64,000 bases of DNA from Pandoraea norimbergensis. Its GTDB lineage: Bacteria > Pseudomonadota > Gammaproteobacteria > Burkholderiales > Burkholderiaceae. The notes below the pieces were generated by a model, which ran no database searches, was not told the DNA's origin, and worked only from the letters and a program-made list of their open reading frames with translations. The stretch is taken from assembly GCF_001465545.3 (NCBI RefSeq), contig NZ_CP013480.3, positions 3,348,001-3,412,000 of the forward strand, written 5' to 3'. Position numbers and translations under genes: made by a program. Positions 38,602 through 50,192 of this stretch are shown piece after piece (the first letter of the stretch is position 1; the number at the start of each line of letters is the position of its first letter).

Positions 38602-39840
38602 ATGAGCGAGAACCAACAACAAGCGCCTGCTACGCCGGCCCCGAACAACGGCAAGCGACGCCGCATGATGCTGACGCTGACGGCCGTGATCGTGATTGCA
38701 GCGATCGGCTACGGCGCCTACTACGCGCTTTATGCGCGTTACTACGAAGACACGGACGATGCATACGTGGCGGGCAACGTGGTGCAGATCACGCCGCAGG
38801 TCTCCGGCACCGTCACGGGCGTGAAGGTCGACGACACGCAGATGGTCAAGGCCGGCCAGCCGCTGGTCACGCTCGACCAGACCGATGCCCGCGTGGCGCT
38901 GCTGAAGTCGGAAGCCAATCTGGCGCAGACCGTGCGTCAGGTGCGTACGTATTTCGTGAACAACGACGCCTACGCGGCAACGGTCTCGATGCGCGAGTCG
39001 GATCTGGCCAAGGCCCAGGCCGACGTGAAGCGTCGCGAGATGGCGATTGCCTCGGGTGCCGTATCGCGTGAAGAACTGGCCCACGCCCAAGATGCCGTGA
39101 AGTCGGCACAAGCCGCGCTTGAGCAGGCCCGTGCGCAGTTGGTGTCGAACAAGGCACTGACCGACAAGACCTCGGTCACCACGCACCCGAACGTGCAGCA
39201 AGCTGCGGCGCAAGTGCGTGCCGCGTACCTCGATTACGCCCGCACGTCGATTCCGGCGCCGGTGGACGGTTATGTCGCCAAGCGCTCGGTGCAGGTCGGC
39301 CAGCGTGTCGCGACGGGTGCACCGCTGATGGCACTCGTGCCGCTCAACGAAGTCTGGGTGGATGCCAACTTCAAGGAAGTGCAGATTGCCCACATGCGCG
39401 TGGGTCAGCCGGTGACGCTCACGGCCGACGTCTACGGCTCGGCCGTCGAGTACAAGGGCACCGTGGCGGGCTTCTCGGCCGGTACGGGCAGTGCCTTCTC
39501 GCTGCTGCCGGCACAGAACGCCACGGGTAACTGGATCAAGGTGGTGCAACGTCTGCCGGTGCGTATTGCGCTGGACGCGAAGCAACTGCAACAGCATCCG
39601 CTGCGCGTGGGCCTGTCGATGCAGGTGAAGGTGAATGTGCGCAACACCGACGGCAAGGAACTGGGCGAAGCGCCGACGCTGCCGGTGTATTCGACCGACG
39701 TGTACGACAAGGTCGGGCACGACGCCGACGACATCGTGGCGAAGATCATCACTGAAAACGCTGGCGCGGCTGCTGGTTCGGGCGCTTCGGGCGCCGCCAA
39801 CGACACGCGCAACCAGCCCGCTCGCGCGCGTCCCCTGTAA
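38602..39840 (+). CDS. emrA: Membrane fusion protein of the EmrA/HlyD type
   Basis: A 412-residue periplasmic adaptor. One N-terminal membrane span (ILTAVIVIAAIGYG-like, about residues 26-45), then a lipoyl half-motif (DDAYVAGNVVQITPQVSGTV), a long coiled-coil hairpin, and a barrel with PAPVDGYVAKRSVQVGQ. It links the inner-membrane pump to the outer channel. Two ATG codons lie next to each other; the second (38602) sits six bases from GGAG. The Ala/Ser tail has no known role. Confidence 0.92.
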   Translation: MSENQQQAPATPAPNNGKRRRMMLTLTAVIVIAAIGYGAYYALYARYYEDTDDAYVAGNVVQITPQVSGTVTGVKVDDTQMVKAGQPLVTLDQTDARVALLKSEANLAQTVRQVRTYFVNNDAYAATVSMRESDLAKAQADVKRREMAIASGAVSREELAHAQDAVKSAQAALEQARAQLVSNKALTDKTSVTTHPNVQQAAAQVRAAYLDYARTSIPAPVDGYVAKRSVQVGQRVATGAPLMALVPLNEVWVDANFKEVQIAHMRVGQPVTLTADVYGSAVEYKGTVAGFSAGTGSAFSLLPAQNATGNWIKVVQRLPVRIALDAKQLQQHPLRVGLSMQVKVNVRNTDGKELGEAPTLPVYSTDVYDKVGHDADDIVAKIITENAGAAAGSGASGAANDTRNQPARARPL

Positions 39841-39877
39841 ATCGGAGGGGGGTGCCCCCCACCCCCTTTGACAACTC

Positions 39878-41428
39878 ATGGCAACTCAAAACGCTCCTGG
39901 CCCGCTTTCGGGCGGCCAGTTGGTACTCGGCACGATCGCGCTGTCGCTCGCCACGTTCATGAACGTGCTCGACACGTCGATTGCCAACGTTTCCATCCCT
40001 GCCATTTCCGGTGACCTCGGTGTGTCGTCGAGTCAGGGCACGTGGGTGATTACGTCGTTCGCCGTCGCCAACGCCATTTCTGTGCCGTTGACGGGCTGGC
40101 TCACCGAGCGCTTCGGCGCGGTGCGTCTGTTCATCACGTCGATTCTGTTGTTTGTGCTGGCTTCGTGGCTGTGCGGCATGGCGCCCACGCTCGAAATTCT
40201 GCTGGCTGCCCGTGTGTTGCAGGGTGCAGTCGCCGGCCCGATGATTCCGCTGTCGCAGTCGCTGCTGCTCTCGAGTTATCCACCGGCCAAGAGTTCCATG
40301 GCCCTTGCGCTCTGGGGTATGACGACACTCGTCGCCCCGGTGATGGGGCCGATTCTGGGTGGCTGGATTTCCGACAACTACCATTGGCCGTGGATCTTCT
40401 ACATCAACATTCCGGTGGGCATTGCCGCTGCGTATGTGACGTGGATGATTTACAAGAAACGCGAAACGCCCACGCAGCGAAAGCCGATCGACAAGATCGG
40501 GCTGTCCTTGCTGGTGATCTGGGTCGGCTCGTTGCAGGTGATGCTCGACAAGGGCAAGGAACTCGACTGGTTCAACTCGGCAACCATCGTCGCGTTGGCG
40601 CTGGTCGCGCTGGTGGCGTTCTGTTTCTTCGTGATCTGGGAGATTACCGAGAAGCACCCGGTGGTGGACCTGACGCTGTTCAAGCGGGTCAACTTCACGG
40701 GCGGCGTGGTGGCGATTTCGGTCGGTTACGGGCTGTTCTTCGGGAATCTGGTGATTCTGCCGCAGTGGTTGCAGATCTATCTCGGCTATACGGCAACGGA
40801 AGCCGGGCTGGTGATGGCGCCGGTCGGGTTATTCGCCATCATCTTGTCGCCGATCATCGGCAAGACGTTGCCCAAGCTCGATGCCCGCTGGGTGGTGACA
40901 GTCTCGTTCCTGCTGTTCGCGCTGGTGTTTGTGATGCGTTCGCACTTCAACACGCTAGTGGACACGCGCACGCTGATGATTCCGACGTTCTTGCAGGGCG
41001 TGCCGATGTCGATGTTCTTCATCCCGCTCACGGCCATCATTCTGTCGGGGCTGCCGGCGCACCGTATTCCCGCGGCGGCAGGTCTATCGAACTTTGTGCG
41101 GATTACGTGCGGCGCGGTGGGTACGTCGATTGCAACTACGGTGTGGGACAACCGCATCACGCTGCACCACGCGCAGTTGACCGAGCATCTGACGCCGTAC
41201 GATGCGACGTTCAACGACTCGGTGCAGTCGCTCAATCAGTTGGGCATGTCGACACCGCAGGCGCACGGCTACATCGATCGCATCGTCACGCAGCAGTCGG
41301 CGATGCTGGGCGCGAACGACATCTTCTGGATCTCGGCGCTGTTGTTCGTGCTGATGATTGCGATGGTGTGGATTACGCGCCCGATACGTGGCGGCGGTGG
41401 CGGCGACGCTGCGGCGGGGGCTCACTAA
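39878..41428 (+). CDS. emrB: DHA2-type multidrug efflux pump (EmrB family)
   Basis: A 516-residue major facilitator with 14 predicted membrane spans. Motif C-like ISGDLGVSSSQGTWVITSF and LDTSIANVSIPAI match EmrB/QacA drug:H+ antiporters. It exports hydrophobic drugs with EmrA and the outer channel. It starts 37 bases after emrA; the Shine-Dalgarno is poor, so translation may be coupled. It is the last gene before a terminator. Confidence 0.93.
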   Translation: MATQNAPGPLSGGQLVLGTIALSLATFMNVLDTSIANVSIPAISGDLGVSSSQGTWVITSFAVANAISVPLTGWLTERFGAVRLFITSILLFVLASWLCGMAPTLEILLAARVLQGAVAGPMIPLSQSLLLSSYPPAKSSMALALWGMTTLVAPVMGPILGGWISDNYHWPWIFYINIPVGIAAAYVTWMIYKKRETPTQRKPIDKIGLSLLVIWVGSLQVMLDKGKELDWFNSATIVALALVALVAFCFFVIWEITEKHPVVDLTLFKRVNFTGGVVAISVGYGLFFGNLVILPQWLQIYLGYTATEAGLVMAPVGLFAIILSPIIGKTLPKLDARWVVTVSFLLFALVFVMRSHFNTLVDTRTLMIPTFLQGVPMSMFFIPLTAIILSGLPAHRIPAAAGLSNFVRITCGAVGTSIATTVWDNRITLHHAQLTEHLTPYDATFNDSVQSLNQLGMSTPQAHGYIDRIVTQQSAMLGANDIFWISALLFVLMIAMVWITRPIRGGGGGDAAAGAH

Positions 41429-41508
41429 GCAGCACCCTCGCGACGCCCCCGGGAAACCTTCTTCCCCCCGAGTGCCCGGCCCTGCTCTGTACTACCGGGC
41501 ACTTCTTG

Positions 41509-41537
41509 AACCCCGCTGACGTTAGCGGGGTTTTTTT
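41509..41537 (+). terminator. Terminator of the efflux operon
   Basis: AACCCCGCT (41509-41517) pairs with AGCGGGGTT (41524-41532), then a T run. A further GC stem (GTGCCCGG/CCGGGCAC, 41472-41502) lies just upstream. Confidence 0.9.
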
Positions 41538-41553
41538 CGTTTTGAGGCTCGAT

Positions 41554-42591
41554 TCAACGACCGGCATCACGCGCCTCAACATGCACGCGTTCCAATGGGC
41601 AAACCGATCCATCGGGCGAATAATACATATCAAACAGCGCTTCCGACATCACGGCCGCGGCTTTGGTCGCCCCGCCCCCTGCCTCGATCCATCGATAGAG
41701 GTCAACCAATCCATCGGGAACCGTTGACACGTCTTTGCCAAACGGCAAACGCGCCACGAGCAGGATGAATAGGGTCGTGGATGCCGAGCGGATGTGCCAC
41801 GCAAGTTGCCTCTGCCAATGCGGATCGTCGTGCATGACGAGCTTGTCACGCAACTTCGCTAGAACCGAGGCAAGGATACCGGCACGAATCGATGGGTTTG
41901 GCGCGTTTGGACGACTCGGCGATTCGCCAGTAGCAGGTTCGGGCGGCCCCAACACGGCAAGCATTTGTGCGAAGACCCCGCGATCATTCATCCATCCCAT
42001 GAGGTTAGCGATGCTGTCGCCTTGAAAACGCAGGGCCCCCGGCTTGCCGATTTCGATAGACCAGCAAATCAGGTCGCCCAGCGCAAGCAATGCGAAATAC
42101 GGTGCCAACATCGTACCCGGCGTGAAGACTGCGCTTCCGATACGCAACACCTGGCAAGGCGAACATGCGGGGTTGGGTGGAAATACGGTTGAGTAGGCGG
42201 GGCTCGTCGGCATCATGGTCGTCTCGTACATGACCTCGGCAGCGAGCCCCGCGAAGTACTTCGGCGCCAGATACGGCGCGGCCGAACTTGCGACCTGTGC
42301 CGCAAAATTGGCCGCATGGGTCAACAACACCCCTGCGCCCGCCACCCTGCCGTAGTGGGGGAGCCTGTCGCCTTGCTGAGTGTCCCCTTCTTCCGTATGC
42401 ATCTCGATGAACGTGCACGCAGAGCCTCGTTCGGCAACGTTCGACTTGGCCGACTCGGCCGATGGGGCCCGAAGCTCCTCGGCCGGGAGCATGGCATCGT
42501 GTTCGGCGGGTATGTCGATTCGGAGATGCGGTGGATTCGATGGGACGGTTAGTGCCGCTGCGGCGCGCGTTGCGCCAATTCTAGATAGCAT
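41554..42591 (-). CDS. Uncharacterised 345-residue protein
   Basis: I do not recognise this family. The N-terminal 80 residues are Pro/Glu/Ser-rich; the middle holds apolar helices (GAGVLLTHAANFAAQVASSAA; TMLAPYFALLALGDLICW) and the C-terminal half two more (STTLFILLVARLPFG). A CSPC pair lies in the middle. Start set at the ATG at 42591 with GGAG eight bases upstream. It is convergent with emrB and stands alone next to the RHS island. The mix of a polar head and amphipathic helices is seen in some secreted effectors, but there is no direct evidence for that here. Confidence 0.55.
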   Translation of the reverse strand: MLSRIGATRAAAALTVPSNPPHLRIDIPAEHDAMLPAEELRAPSAESAKSNVAERGSACTFIEMHTEEGDTQQGDRLPHYGRVAGAGVLLTHAANFAAQVASSAAPYLAPKYFAGLAAEVMYETTMMPTSPAYSTVFPPNPACSPCQVLRIGSAVFTPGTMLAPYFALLALGDLICWSIEIGKPGALRFQGDSIANLMGWMNDRGVFAQMLAVLGPPEPATGESPSRPNAPNPSIRAGILASVLAKLRDKLVMHDDPHWQRQLAWHIRSASTTLFILLVARLPFGKDVSTVPDGLVDLYRWIEAGGGATKAAAVMSEALFDMYYSPDGSVCPLERVHVEARDAGR

Positions 42592-42870
42592 CCCGCAAGC
42601 TCCATGGCCAGCATCGCGCCATGGCACGATGCTGGCCGATAACGTTGACGATGCGTAGCATCGCACCACCCTGCGTTGCGTTGTATTGCAGGGGAAACCA
42701 CAACGTTATGCGCGGCCATTGTCAATCCGCTTTCAGATTTCGCCTGCCTGGAAATGTCACCCGTCGGCACGCGTTTTGCGCATTCGCAGTATCATCGGCG
42801 TTCTGACGGCCAAACGCTCTGCCATGGGCGAGGCCCGACGATACATTTCCCCCGCACAATCAGCACAATC

Positions 42871-43365
42871 ATGAATACCCCGCAAAACCAGAGCGACCGC
42901 TCCGAGATCACCTTCCGATTCCTGGCCGAGCCGGCTGCCGTCAACTTTGGCGGCAAGGTGCACGGGGGCTCGCTGATGAAATGGATCGATGAAGTGGCCT
43001 ACGCTTGCGCCGCCACATGGTCGGGCCGTTATTGCGTCACGGTGAGCGTGGGCAATATTCACTTCCATCGGCCGATTCTGGTGGGCAATCTGGTGGAACT
43101 GCGTGCGCGCATCGTCGCTACCGGACGCACGAGCATGCACATCCACGTGTCGGTGCACGCGGGCGACCCGAAATGGGGCGAACTGCGCCAGACAACTGAC
43201 TGCCTGATGGTCTTCGTCGCCGTCGATGAAAGCAATCACCCGGTCAGCGTGCCGTCGTTCGAGCCGAAGACCGACGAGCAGAAAGCGCTCGCCAAGTACG
43301 CCATGGACGTTCGTGCTGCGCTGGGCGCCATCGACGCCCTCAAGCCCGAGAACGTCGCCAACTAA
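42871..43365 (+). CDS. Acyl-CoA thioesterase, hotdog fold
   Basis: A 164-residue single-domain hotdog enzyme that hydrolyses acyl-CoA. The family block NFGGKVHGGSLMKWIDEVAY contains the catalytic-region Asp; SVGNIHFHRPILVGNLVEL and TDCLMVFVAVDE follow. It resembles the YciA/acyl-CoA thioester hydrolase group. Start at the ATG at 42871; earlier in-frame residues do not fit the family. Confidence 0.88.
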   Translation: MNTPQNQSDRSEITFRFLAEPAAVNFGGKVHGGSLMKWIDEVAYACAATWSGRYCVTVSVGNIHFHRPILVGNLVELRARIVATGRTSMHIHVSVHAGDPKWGELRQTTDCLMVFVAVDESNHPVSVPSFEPKTDEQKALAKYAMDVRAALGAIDALKPENVAN

Positions 43366-43590
43366 CTCGGCAATGCGGGCGGTAGTCTCACCGCCCGCTC
43401 ACCACGCTGTCTTCCCAGCGTTCGCCGTACCCCCGCCCTGCCCTACCTCCCCTCGCTCCCACGTTCTGACGTCAGCGTCCCATAGCGCGTGACGGCTGTC
43501 GCCTGTCAACCTTGACAGTGTTTGGCCGTGATTCGTGGTGCTTCAATGAAGGCAACTCCGGCATATCGCCGCCTTCGTGGGAGCGTCAAC

Positions 43591-46500
43591 ATGTCTCCGA
43601 TCAAGCATTTCAGCAGCAACGCACAATTGGCGTTCGAAACCTATGCGTCGATGAATCGGCACGTGTACGTCAGCCCCAAAAGCGGTGAAGGCCTTTTAAG
43701 AATTCCGATCGCTAGTCTTTTCGCCGATGCAGGTATTTCACCGGCGCTCGACATCAGTCTTTCGTGCAAGACCCACGAAGGCAACCTCAATATTCTTCCT
43801 TGTGGCATCCACACGTTCGTTCAAAGTCATACTGGAGTCGACTTCACTTATAAAGACATGCCGCTGTGCGACGGGCGCACGCTCAACTTCGAGTTGCGCC
43901 GCGGTGAATCATTCAATGGCGGGGACTTCCTGGTAGAGGACGCGGGCAATGCCTTCATCGTCTATCACAAGAATGGTGTCTCCGAAAAATTCGGAATTAG
44001 TGAAATACCTGGGTCGCGGCCCGGCGCTCAAAAATTTTGGGTATATCCGACTCACTACATCCTGCCCTCGGGCCGCTCACTGACATTCGATTGGAAAATA
44101 TTCGATAGCACACCGCGAGTCGTCGCCATCAATGACGACGACGGCCGTCTGCTCAACGCGGACTGGATGGATTCACCGCTCGCCCCACTCGGCCTCAGAA
44201 ACCCTGCGCCGATGCTGAAAAACCTCACTCTTTTCCCCGGTAGCGACGAACAAGTGAGCTACACCTGCGCGTACACCAATACCCGAGATACTTTCAAGCA
44301 AACCATTGAAGTCACCGGCGCCATCGGAACCGCCAAGACAATCTACTTTCTCGAAAATGAACAGGGCAACATCAAAAAATTCGAAATGCGCCGTCAGCAG
44401 TCAGTTGCGGCGGAAAAGAAAGGAGATCCGGATGTGCTGGAAACCTCGACGCACACCGAGTCGATGGATTTCAAAGACAACCAGGTCGTCAAGCACACCG
44501 CCTCACCTGGCGGCGGCGTCACCGCCTTGGTCGAGAGTTACCAATACGAAACGAACAAGACCACCATTGCCTGCACGCAAGGCAGCAAGAACGTTCTTAC
44601 GCGCGTCTACACGTCCAAGGACACCGGGCAAGCCTCGGAAGCGGTCACTGCCGCCGACGTCACCGTCCTCACTGAACAAAGCGTCAGCATTGACAAGGCG
44701 CGCGGCGTCGCAACCCATAAAACGATCAAGAAGATCGACGGCACGGTCGTCGACGAACTCACGCTCGAATACGACGCCATTGGCAACCTCATCAAGTCCA
44801 CTAAGGATGCCACGACCACTGAATGGACCTACTACAACAACTATGCCGCCTACACCGTCAAGGAAAGCGGGACGCGCTATTACGACACCAGCTTCTTCGG
44901 CATTCTGTTGAAGATCGTCGATTACGTGAATCCGATAGGCCTTGGCTTCGTTGCCTTCGGCTCCGGCGGGGTGACGTGGGGTACCCGAATCGATTCGACA
45001 GTCACCATGTCGATCACCAAAAACGACTACGCAAAAGCCGCCTTTCAGCTCCCGTTCGCGATGAACTATGCGGGTGACCCGAAAGGATTCACCTCGCACG
45101 TGGAGTCCGAACTCGTTTATCGAACGGATGGCGCCAAGAAACATTCGCTACGTCTCACGTACTACGGCTATGCAAAGTTCACCGGCAAATACGTCGGTGG
45201 CGTTGACCGGGAACATGTGCTTCTGCCGGGCAGAAAGCTCACCGTGATGCACCCGTCATATGAAGAAATCGACGTCAGCGCCGAACAACTGAAAATCGCC
45301 AAAGCGGCTGCCAGCGACAAAGAGGTCGACACCAAGTCGCTGTCCCTCGCAAGTAAGGCCATGAGCGAAACCATGCTCGTGGGTGCCATCGAAACACAGC
45401 GCAGCTACGATGCCGGCAAGCGCACGCTTATCGAGACCTCCGGCGCATCGAGTGCCCCGTCATTCAGGAAGCTCACCGCTTTCGACCTCGGCGGCAATAT
45501 GACGTCCGTCCACATCGAGACCATCGACGGTGACCGGAAGACCAGCGCCGGTGACAAGATCACGATGGCCTACGATGGCCACGGCCGGCTCAAAACACTC
45601 ACACCCAAGAAAGGCGCCGCCACGGCCTTTACCTACGATCGCTTCGACCGCTTACTCACCTCGACTACCAACGGCATCGAGATCAGCAACGACTACTCCG
45701 CCGCGAATCTTGCCGGTGTCGCCATCGGGGGTTACCTCAAAGACGCGAAGGGCACGATCACGCTAGGCCAACAATCGGTCGACGGCCTCGGTCGCCCCGA
45801 CAAGGAGATGCGCAACGGCACCGATGCCCTCTTCATTTACAACGGCTCATCACGCTGGGGCAAGGACATCGATGCTGGCGCTCGCCCCCCAACGGTCACA
45901 GGCTACAAGAGCGAAATCGACAGTACCGGCCTGAAGTACTCCGAGACCACAGCGGACGGCGTTGGCACGCTGACGTCGAAGACACAGTTCAGCCACCGGC
46001 AGCAAATCATCGCATTCGAGGACATCACCGGTGCGAAGACGAAGTTCCACTACGACGCCTTCGGACGACTCGTCCGTTCGAAAAACGATAGCTGTGAGGC
46101 CACGTTCGTCTATTCGGATAACGGCCTGTTGTCGAAAGAAACGATCAAGGCCGCGAAGCAGAATCTCACCATGACGGTGCACTACAGTTACAACCGCTCG
46201 GGGATCGAGATCAAGCGCAAATTCGAATGCACCGGCATCAAGACACATGTCATTGAAAGTCAGCGCATGGACGACGGCCGCATCAACCGCATCATGCTCA
46301 AGGTCGACGACAAGACATCGAACAGCGACTACTTCGAGTACGACGACTCACAACGTCTGAAAACGTGGTACTGCTCGCAGGCAGGTGTCGCAGGCTATGG
46401 CGGCAAGCAATATGTCAAACAGGTCTTCGATTACGACAAGCTGGCCAATGTCTTGTCGAGCGACAACGAGTTCTATACCGGCGCGAGCCGTCCGGAGAAG

Positions 46501-47784
46501 CTCTCGGTATCCACGACGAAGCGTGTCTACGACGACAACAAACCCGGCGTGCTCGCCTCGCTTGATGGCACTGCCTATCTCAACGATGAAGCGGGGCGGC
46601 TGACGAAGCGATCGAATCGCAGCCTCGCCTACCACGGCAACGGCCAGATAAAGAGTTGCTCTGCCACGGCGGGTGGAAAAGACGGTGATTTCGTCTTCAC
46701 CTATGACGATCTTGGGCGAATTCGCGGAGGCTCTGCGGGCAAGGGGCGGTGGAACGAGACCTACCACTACCGTGGGCAAAGGCGATATGCCGTTTCCCAA
46801 CAGGACACCGTATCGCAGCACGGCTTCAACAAGCGCTCCCTTGTCCTGAAAAACGACAGCCCGTCATGCTTCCTGCAAGAGGCATCCACGACGATCGACG
46901 GCAAGACGACGGCCACCAGTTCCTTTGAACTTCGGGATCAGGCCGGGACCGTCTTCGCCAGCATCGACCTCGATACCAAGGCCATCACGTACTACCGCTT
47001 TACCCCTTACGGCTACCGGACTTCAGACCCCGGTGCGCTCACGTGGCTCGGTTTCAAAGGCGAACCGTTGAACTATGTGGGGCTCTACCATCTCGGCAAC
47101 GGCTACCGGATGTATGACCCGGAGCATTGCCGATTCCAGTCGCCCGACACCCTGAGTCCATTCGATATGGGCGGGATCGCCGCCTACGTCTATTGCCACG
47201 GCGATCCCCTCAACTATCACGATCCGAGCGGGCACGCGGAAGTTGCGCAGTACAGCCGTCTCGACACGATGCCGCTCATGTACACGCAGGAATTCCGTAT
47301 TGCATTAAGCGTGCTGGGTGTTCTGGCTACGCCATTTACCAGCGGCGGTTCTCTCGCGCTTGCGATCGGCATGACCGGGCTCGCTTCGGTGGCCGGTGCG
47401 TTCGATATTTCCGCGGTCGTGCTGGAGGATAGTGATCCGGACCTGGCGAGTGTGCTGGGGTATCTCGGACTGGGTTTGGGCGTTTTCAATCTGGGCGCCG
47501 GTGCGCTGGCGGGAATTGGACGGCGTGCGCCTGTGGTGATTGCGGGTCAGGGACTTCGGGGCGGCAACTTGTTCAACCGGTTCGTCTCCCGTCTTAACCG
47601 GGTGAAACCCAGCTTGGCCGGCAACGCCGCAAAAAAAGCCAGCCTCCAAGGCAACAAGGGATTGCAAACGCTCACGAAGGCGAACAGCTATGCGGGCGCG
47701 ATCAACGGTGCCGTTGGATCCTCGCAGTACAGCGGCGCTACGGCAAAAGTGTCCAACAGCGTGTTGATGTGCACCAAGAACTGA
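43591..47784 (+). pseudogene. RHS/YD-repeat protein gene, 5' part, truncated by an IS21-family element
   Basis: The remaining 1397 residues hold an N-terminal domain, many YD repeats (for example TAFTYDRFDRLLTSTTNG, FHYDAFGRLVRSKND) and the RHS-associated core (GYRMYDPEHCRFQSPDTLSP, then DPLNYHDPSGH). An apolar section follows, with a Gly-rich linker (SVLGVLATPFTSGG, LGYLGLGLGVFNLGAG), seen in large insect-toxin-like and RHS proteins. An IS inserted after codon AGC of SNS-V supplies a stop (47782-47784) after LMCTKN. The last 104 residues now lie at 50251-50565. The ATG at 43591 has GGGAG seven bases upstream; longer forms start at a TTG (43522). Such proteins often deliver a C-terminal toxin; the toxin's nature here is unknown. 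Confidence 0.88.
47753..47761 (+). repeat. Left direct repeat flanking the IS element
   Basis: CCAACAGCG, identical to 50243-50251 on the other side. Target duplication is probably 8 bases, the ninth base being chance or shared. Confidence 0.85.
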
Positions 47785-47821
47785 CCCTTTGAGGGGTGTA
47801 GTTTTCATCGAAAATTGACCC
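47762..47821 (+). repeat. Left end of the IS: outer and inner terminal repeats
   Basis: Outer TGTTGATGTGCACCAAGAAC... (47762-47787) and inner TGTAGTTTTCATCGAAAATT... (47797-47821), both ending TGACCC. The truncated RHS stop codon lies in the outer copy. Confidence 0.85.
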
Positions 47822-47866
47822 ACGTGATTCAATGTCCTGCTCAACCTTTGAGCAGGAGATACCAAG

Positions 47867-49381
47867 GTGATCACGGTGGGCATGCTAGCCAAGATCAGGC
47901 GGATGTATTTCCGCGAGAAGGTACCGCTGCGAGAGATTGCGCGACGCACGGGCCTGTCCCGAAACACGATTCGCAGCTGGCTGCGCCAGACCGATGCGGT
48001 CGAACCCCATTACCCCAAGCGAATCAGCCCCAGCGTCATCGATGAGTGGGCGGAGCAATTGAGCTGCTGGTTACGCACCGACAGCCATCGGCCAAAGCGT
48101 GATCGCCGTACCGCTCGCTTCATGTTTGAGGCAATCCATGCACAGGGCTACGCCGGCAGCTACGCACGAGTGAGCGCCTTCGTGCGGCACTGGCACGAGA
48201 CGCAATCCCAGGCACCACGCACCAAAGCTTACGTGCCGTTGGCTTTCGATCCGGGTGAGGCGTTCCAGTTTGATTGGAGCTGCGAGTATGCCTTCGTGGG
48301 AGGCTTGCGCCGGCGGCTCGAGGTCGCCCACGTCAAACTCAACGCCAGTCGCGCATTCTGGTTGGTTGCCTATCCCACGCAGAGCCATGAGATGCTATTC
48401 GACGCACATGCTCGAGCTTTTGCAGCATTTGGTGGCGTGCCTCGGCGAGGGATTTACGACAACATGAAGACTGCGGTCGACAAGGTCGGCCGAGGCAAAG
48501 AGCGAGCGATCAACGCCCGCTTCGAGGCGATGTGTGGCCACTACCTCTTTGAGCCCGAATTCTGCAATCGCGCTGCCGGTTGGGAGAAAGGTATCGTCGA
48601 GAAGAACGTGCAAGATCGGCGACGACAGATTTGGCATGAAGCGGCCGAGCATCGATGGGAAACACTTGCGACGCTCAACGAGTGGGTTGCCGACCAATGC
48701 CTATGCGCGTGGCAAGGCAAACACCCGCAGTGGCCTGAGCTCACCATTGCTGACGCGTTGCAAGATGAGCGCACGAAGTTGATGCCCAACCCTAAGCCAT
48801 TTGATGGATATGTTGAGCAGACGCTACGCGTCTCCTCAACGAGCCTGATTCACTTCCAACGCAATCGCTACAGCGTGCCATCGAATCTGACCAATCAGGT
48901 CGTTAGCGTGCGCTGCTACCCGACATATCTGAGCATCGTTTCCGAAGGGCAAGAAGTCGCCCGACATGAGCGTAGCTTTGATCGATACCTCACTTTTTAC
49001 GATTGGCGCCACTACATCGACTTGGTGGAGCGAAAACCCGGTGCACTGCGCAACGGAGCACCGTTTGCGACGATGCCGGTGCCGCTGCAGCGCTTACAGC
49101 ATTACTTGCTCAAGCATCCCGGTGGCGACCGGGTTATGACGCAAGTACTAGCGGCAGTACGTGACCACGGTTTAGACGCTGTGCTGACTGCCGTAAAAAT
49201 GTCATTGGAGTCAGGTCGGCCGAGTGCCGAGCATGTCATCAATGTGCTGGGCCGGCTCAAAACGCCAGTCGGGCCGTTACTGCCCGCACCAACCAAACTG
49301 CACCTGACCGAAGAGCCCTCAGCGGATGTCGATCGCTATGAGAGCCTAAGGCCCAATGCCCCGGAGAATCGCCATGTCTAA
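47867..49381 (+). CDS. istA: IS21-family transposase IstA
   Basis: A 504-residue transposase. The N-terminus has a helix-turn-helix ([16 protein letters not shown], then [17 protein letters not shown]). The DDE catalytic domain follows, with the first Asp in [11 protein letters not shown], the second in [11 protein letters not shown] and the Glu region in [10 protein letters not shown]. It starts at GTG 47867 with AGCAGGAGA upstream. It cuts and joins the element's ends and needs IstB. Confidence 0.93.
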   Translation: MITVGMLAKIRRMYFREKVPLREIARRTGLSRNTIRSWLRQTDAVEPHYPKRISPSVIDEWAEQLSCWLRTDSHRPKRDRRTARFMFEAIHAQGYAGSYARVSAFVRHWHETQSQAPRTKAYVPLAFDPGEAFQFDWSCEYAFVGGLRRRLEVAHVKLNASRAFWLVAYPTQSHEMLFDAHARAFAAFGGVPRRGIYDNMKTAVDKVGRGKERAINARFEAMCGHYLFEPEFCNRAAGWEKGIVEKNVQDRRRQIWHEAAEHRWETLATLNEWVADQCLCAWQGKHPQWPELTIADALQDERTKLMPNPKPFDGYVEQTLRVSSTSLIHFQRNRYSVPSNLTNQVVSVRCYPTYLSIVSEGQEVARHERSFDRYLTFYDWRHYIDLVERKPGALRNGAPFATMPVPLQRLQHYLLKHPGGDRVMTQVLAAVRDHGLDAVLTAVKMSLESGRPSAEHVINVLGRLKTPVGPLLPAPTKLHLTEEPSADVDRYESLRPNAPENRHV

Positions 49382-50171
49382 TGACATTACAGCTCAGCTC
49401 AAGGGTTTGAAGTTGCACGGCATGGCAAGCAGTTGGCCGGAGCTGCTCGCACAATCCAGGCACACGGAGTTTGATCCGGAGCGTTTCATGAAGCAACTGC
49501 TGATGGCTGAGACGGCAGAGCGCCAAGTCCGATCTATTGCCTATCAAATGACTGCGGCTCGTTTCCCGGCACATCGCGATCTCACCGGATTCGATTTCGA
49601 CCAAGCGCACGTAGATGAAATGCTGGTGCGAGAACTACATGACCTGGCGTTTCTCTCCAGCGCACACAACGTGGTGTTTATCGGCGGGCCCGGTACCGGC
49701 AAGACGCATTTGGCGACTGCGATAGGCATCCAAGCGGTGCAGCGCCAAGGCAAGCGAGTTAGGTACTTTTCGACAGTGGAACTGACGAACGCGCTGGAGC
49801 AAGAGAAGGCTATCGGCAAGCAAGGCCAAATAGCGCACAAGCTGATGTACGTGGATATGGTGATCCTCGATGAGCTGGGCTACCTGCCATTCAGCCAGAC
49901 GGGCGGTGCACTGCTATTTCATCTGCTCTCGAAGCTGTACGAGCACACCAGCGTGGCGATAACGACGAATCTGAGCTTTAGCGAATGGGCCAGCGTATTC
50001 GGGGACGCAAAGATGACAACTGCGCTGCTCGACCGGGTGACGCATCACTGCCACATCGTAGAAACGGGCAACGATTCCTGGCGTTTCAAGACCAGTTCGG
50101 CCAAGTCTCGGGTATCGCGGAAAAAGGCCCCCAAGGGCACGGAAAATGACGACTTATCCACACAGAAGTAG
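49374..50171 (+). CDS. istB: IS21-family helper ATPase IstB
   Basis: A 265-residue AAA+ ATPase related to DnaC, with Walker [17 protein letters not shown] and Walker [13 protein letters not shown]. It promotes target choice and strand transfer by IstA. Its ATG overlaps the istA stop by eight bases, the coupled arrangement of this family. Confidence 0.94.
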   Translation: MSNDITAQLKGLKLHGMASSWPELLAQSRHTEFDPERFMKQLLMAETAERQVRSIAYQMTAARFPAHRDLTGFDFDQAHVDEMLVRELHDLAFLSSAHNVVFIGGPGTGKTHLATAIGIQAVQRQGKRVRYFSTVELTNALEQEKAIGKQGQIAHKLMYVDMVILDELGYLPFSQTGGALLFHLLSKLYEHTSVAITTNLSFSEWASVFGDAKMTTALLDRVTHHCHIVETGNDSWRFKTSSAKSRVSRKKAPKGTENDDLSTQK

Positions 50172-50192
50172 ATGTACTAGGCTGATTGGGGT

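Noticed and set aside
37033..39879. Open frame of about 948 codons opposite the efflux genes
   Set aside because: It spans the outer channel and EmrA genes in antisense, including their gap; no domain.
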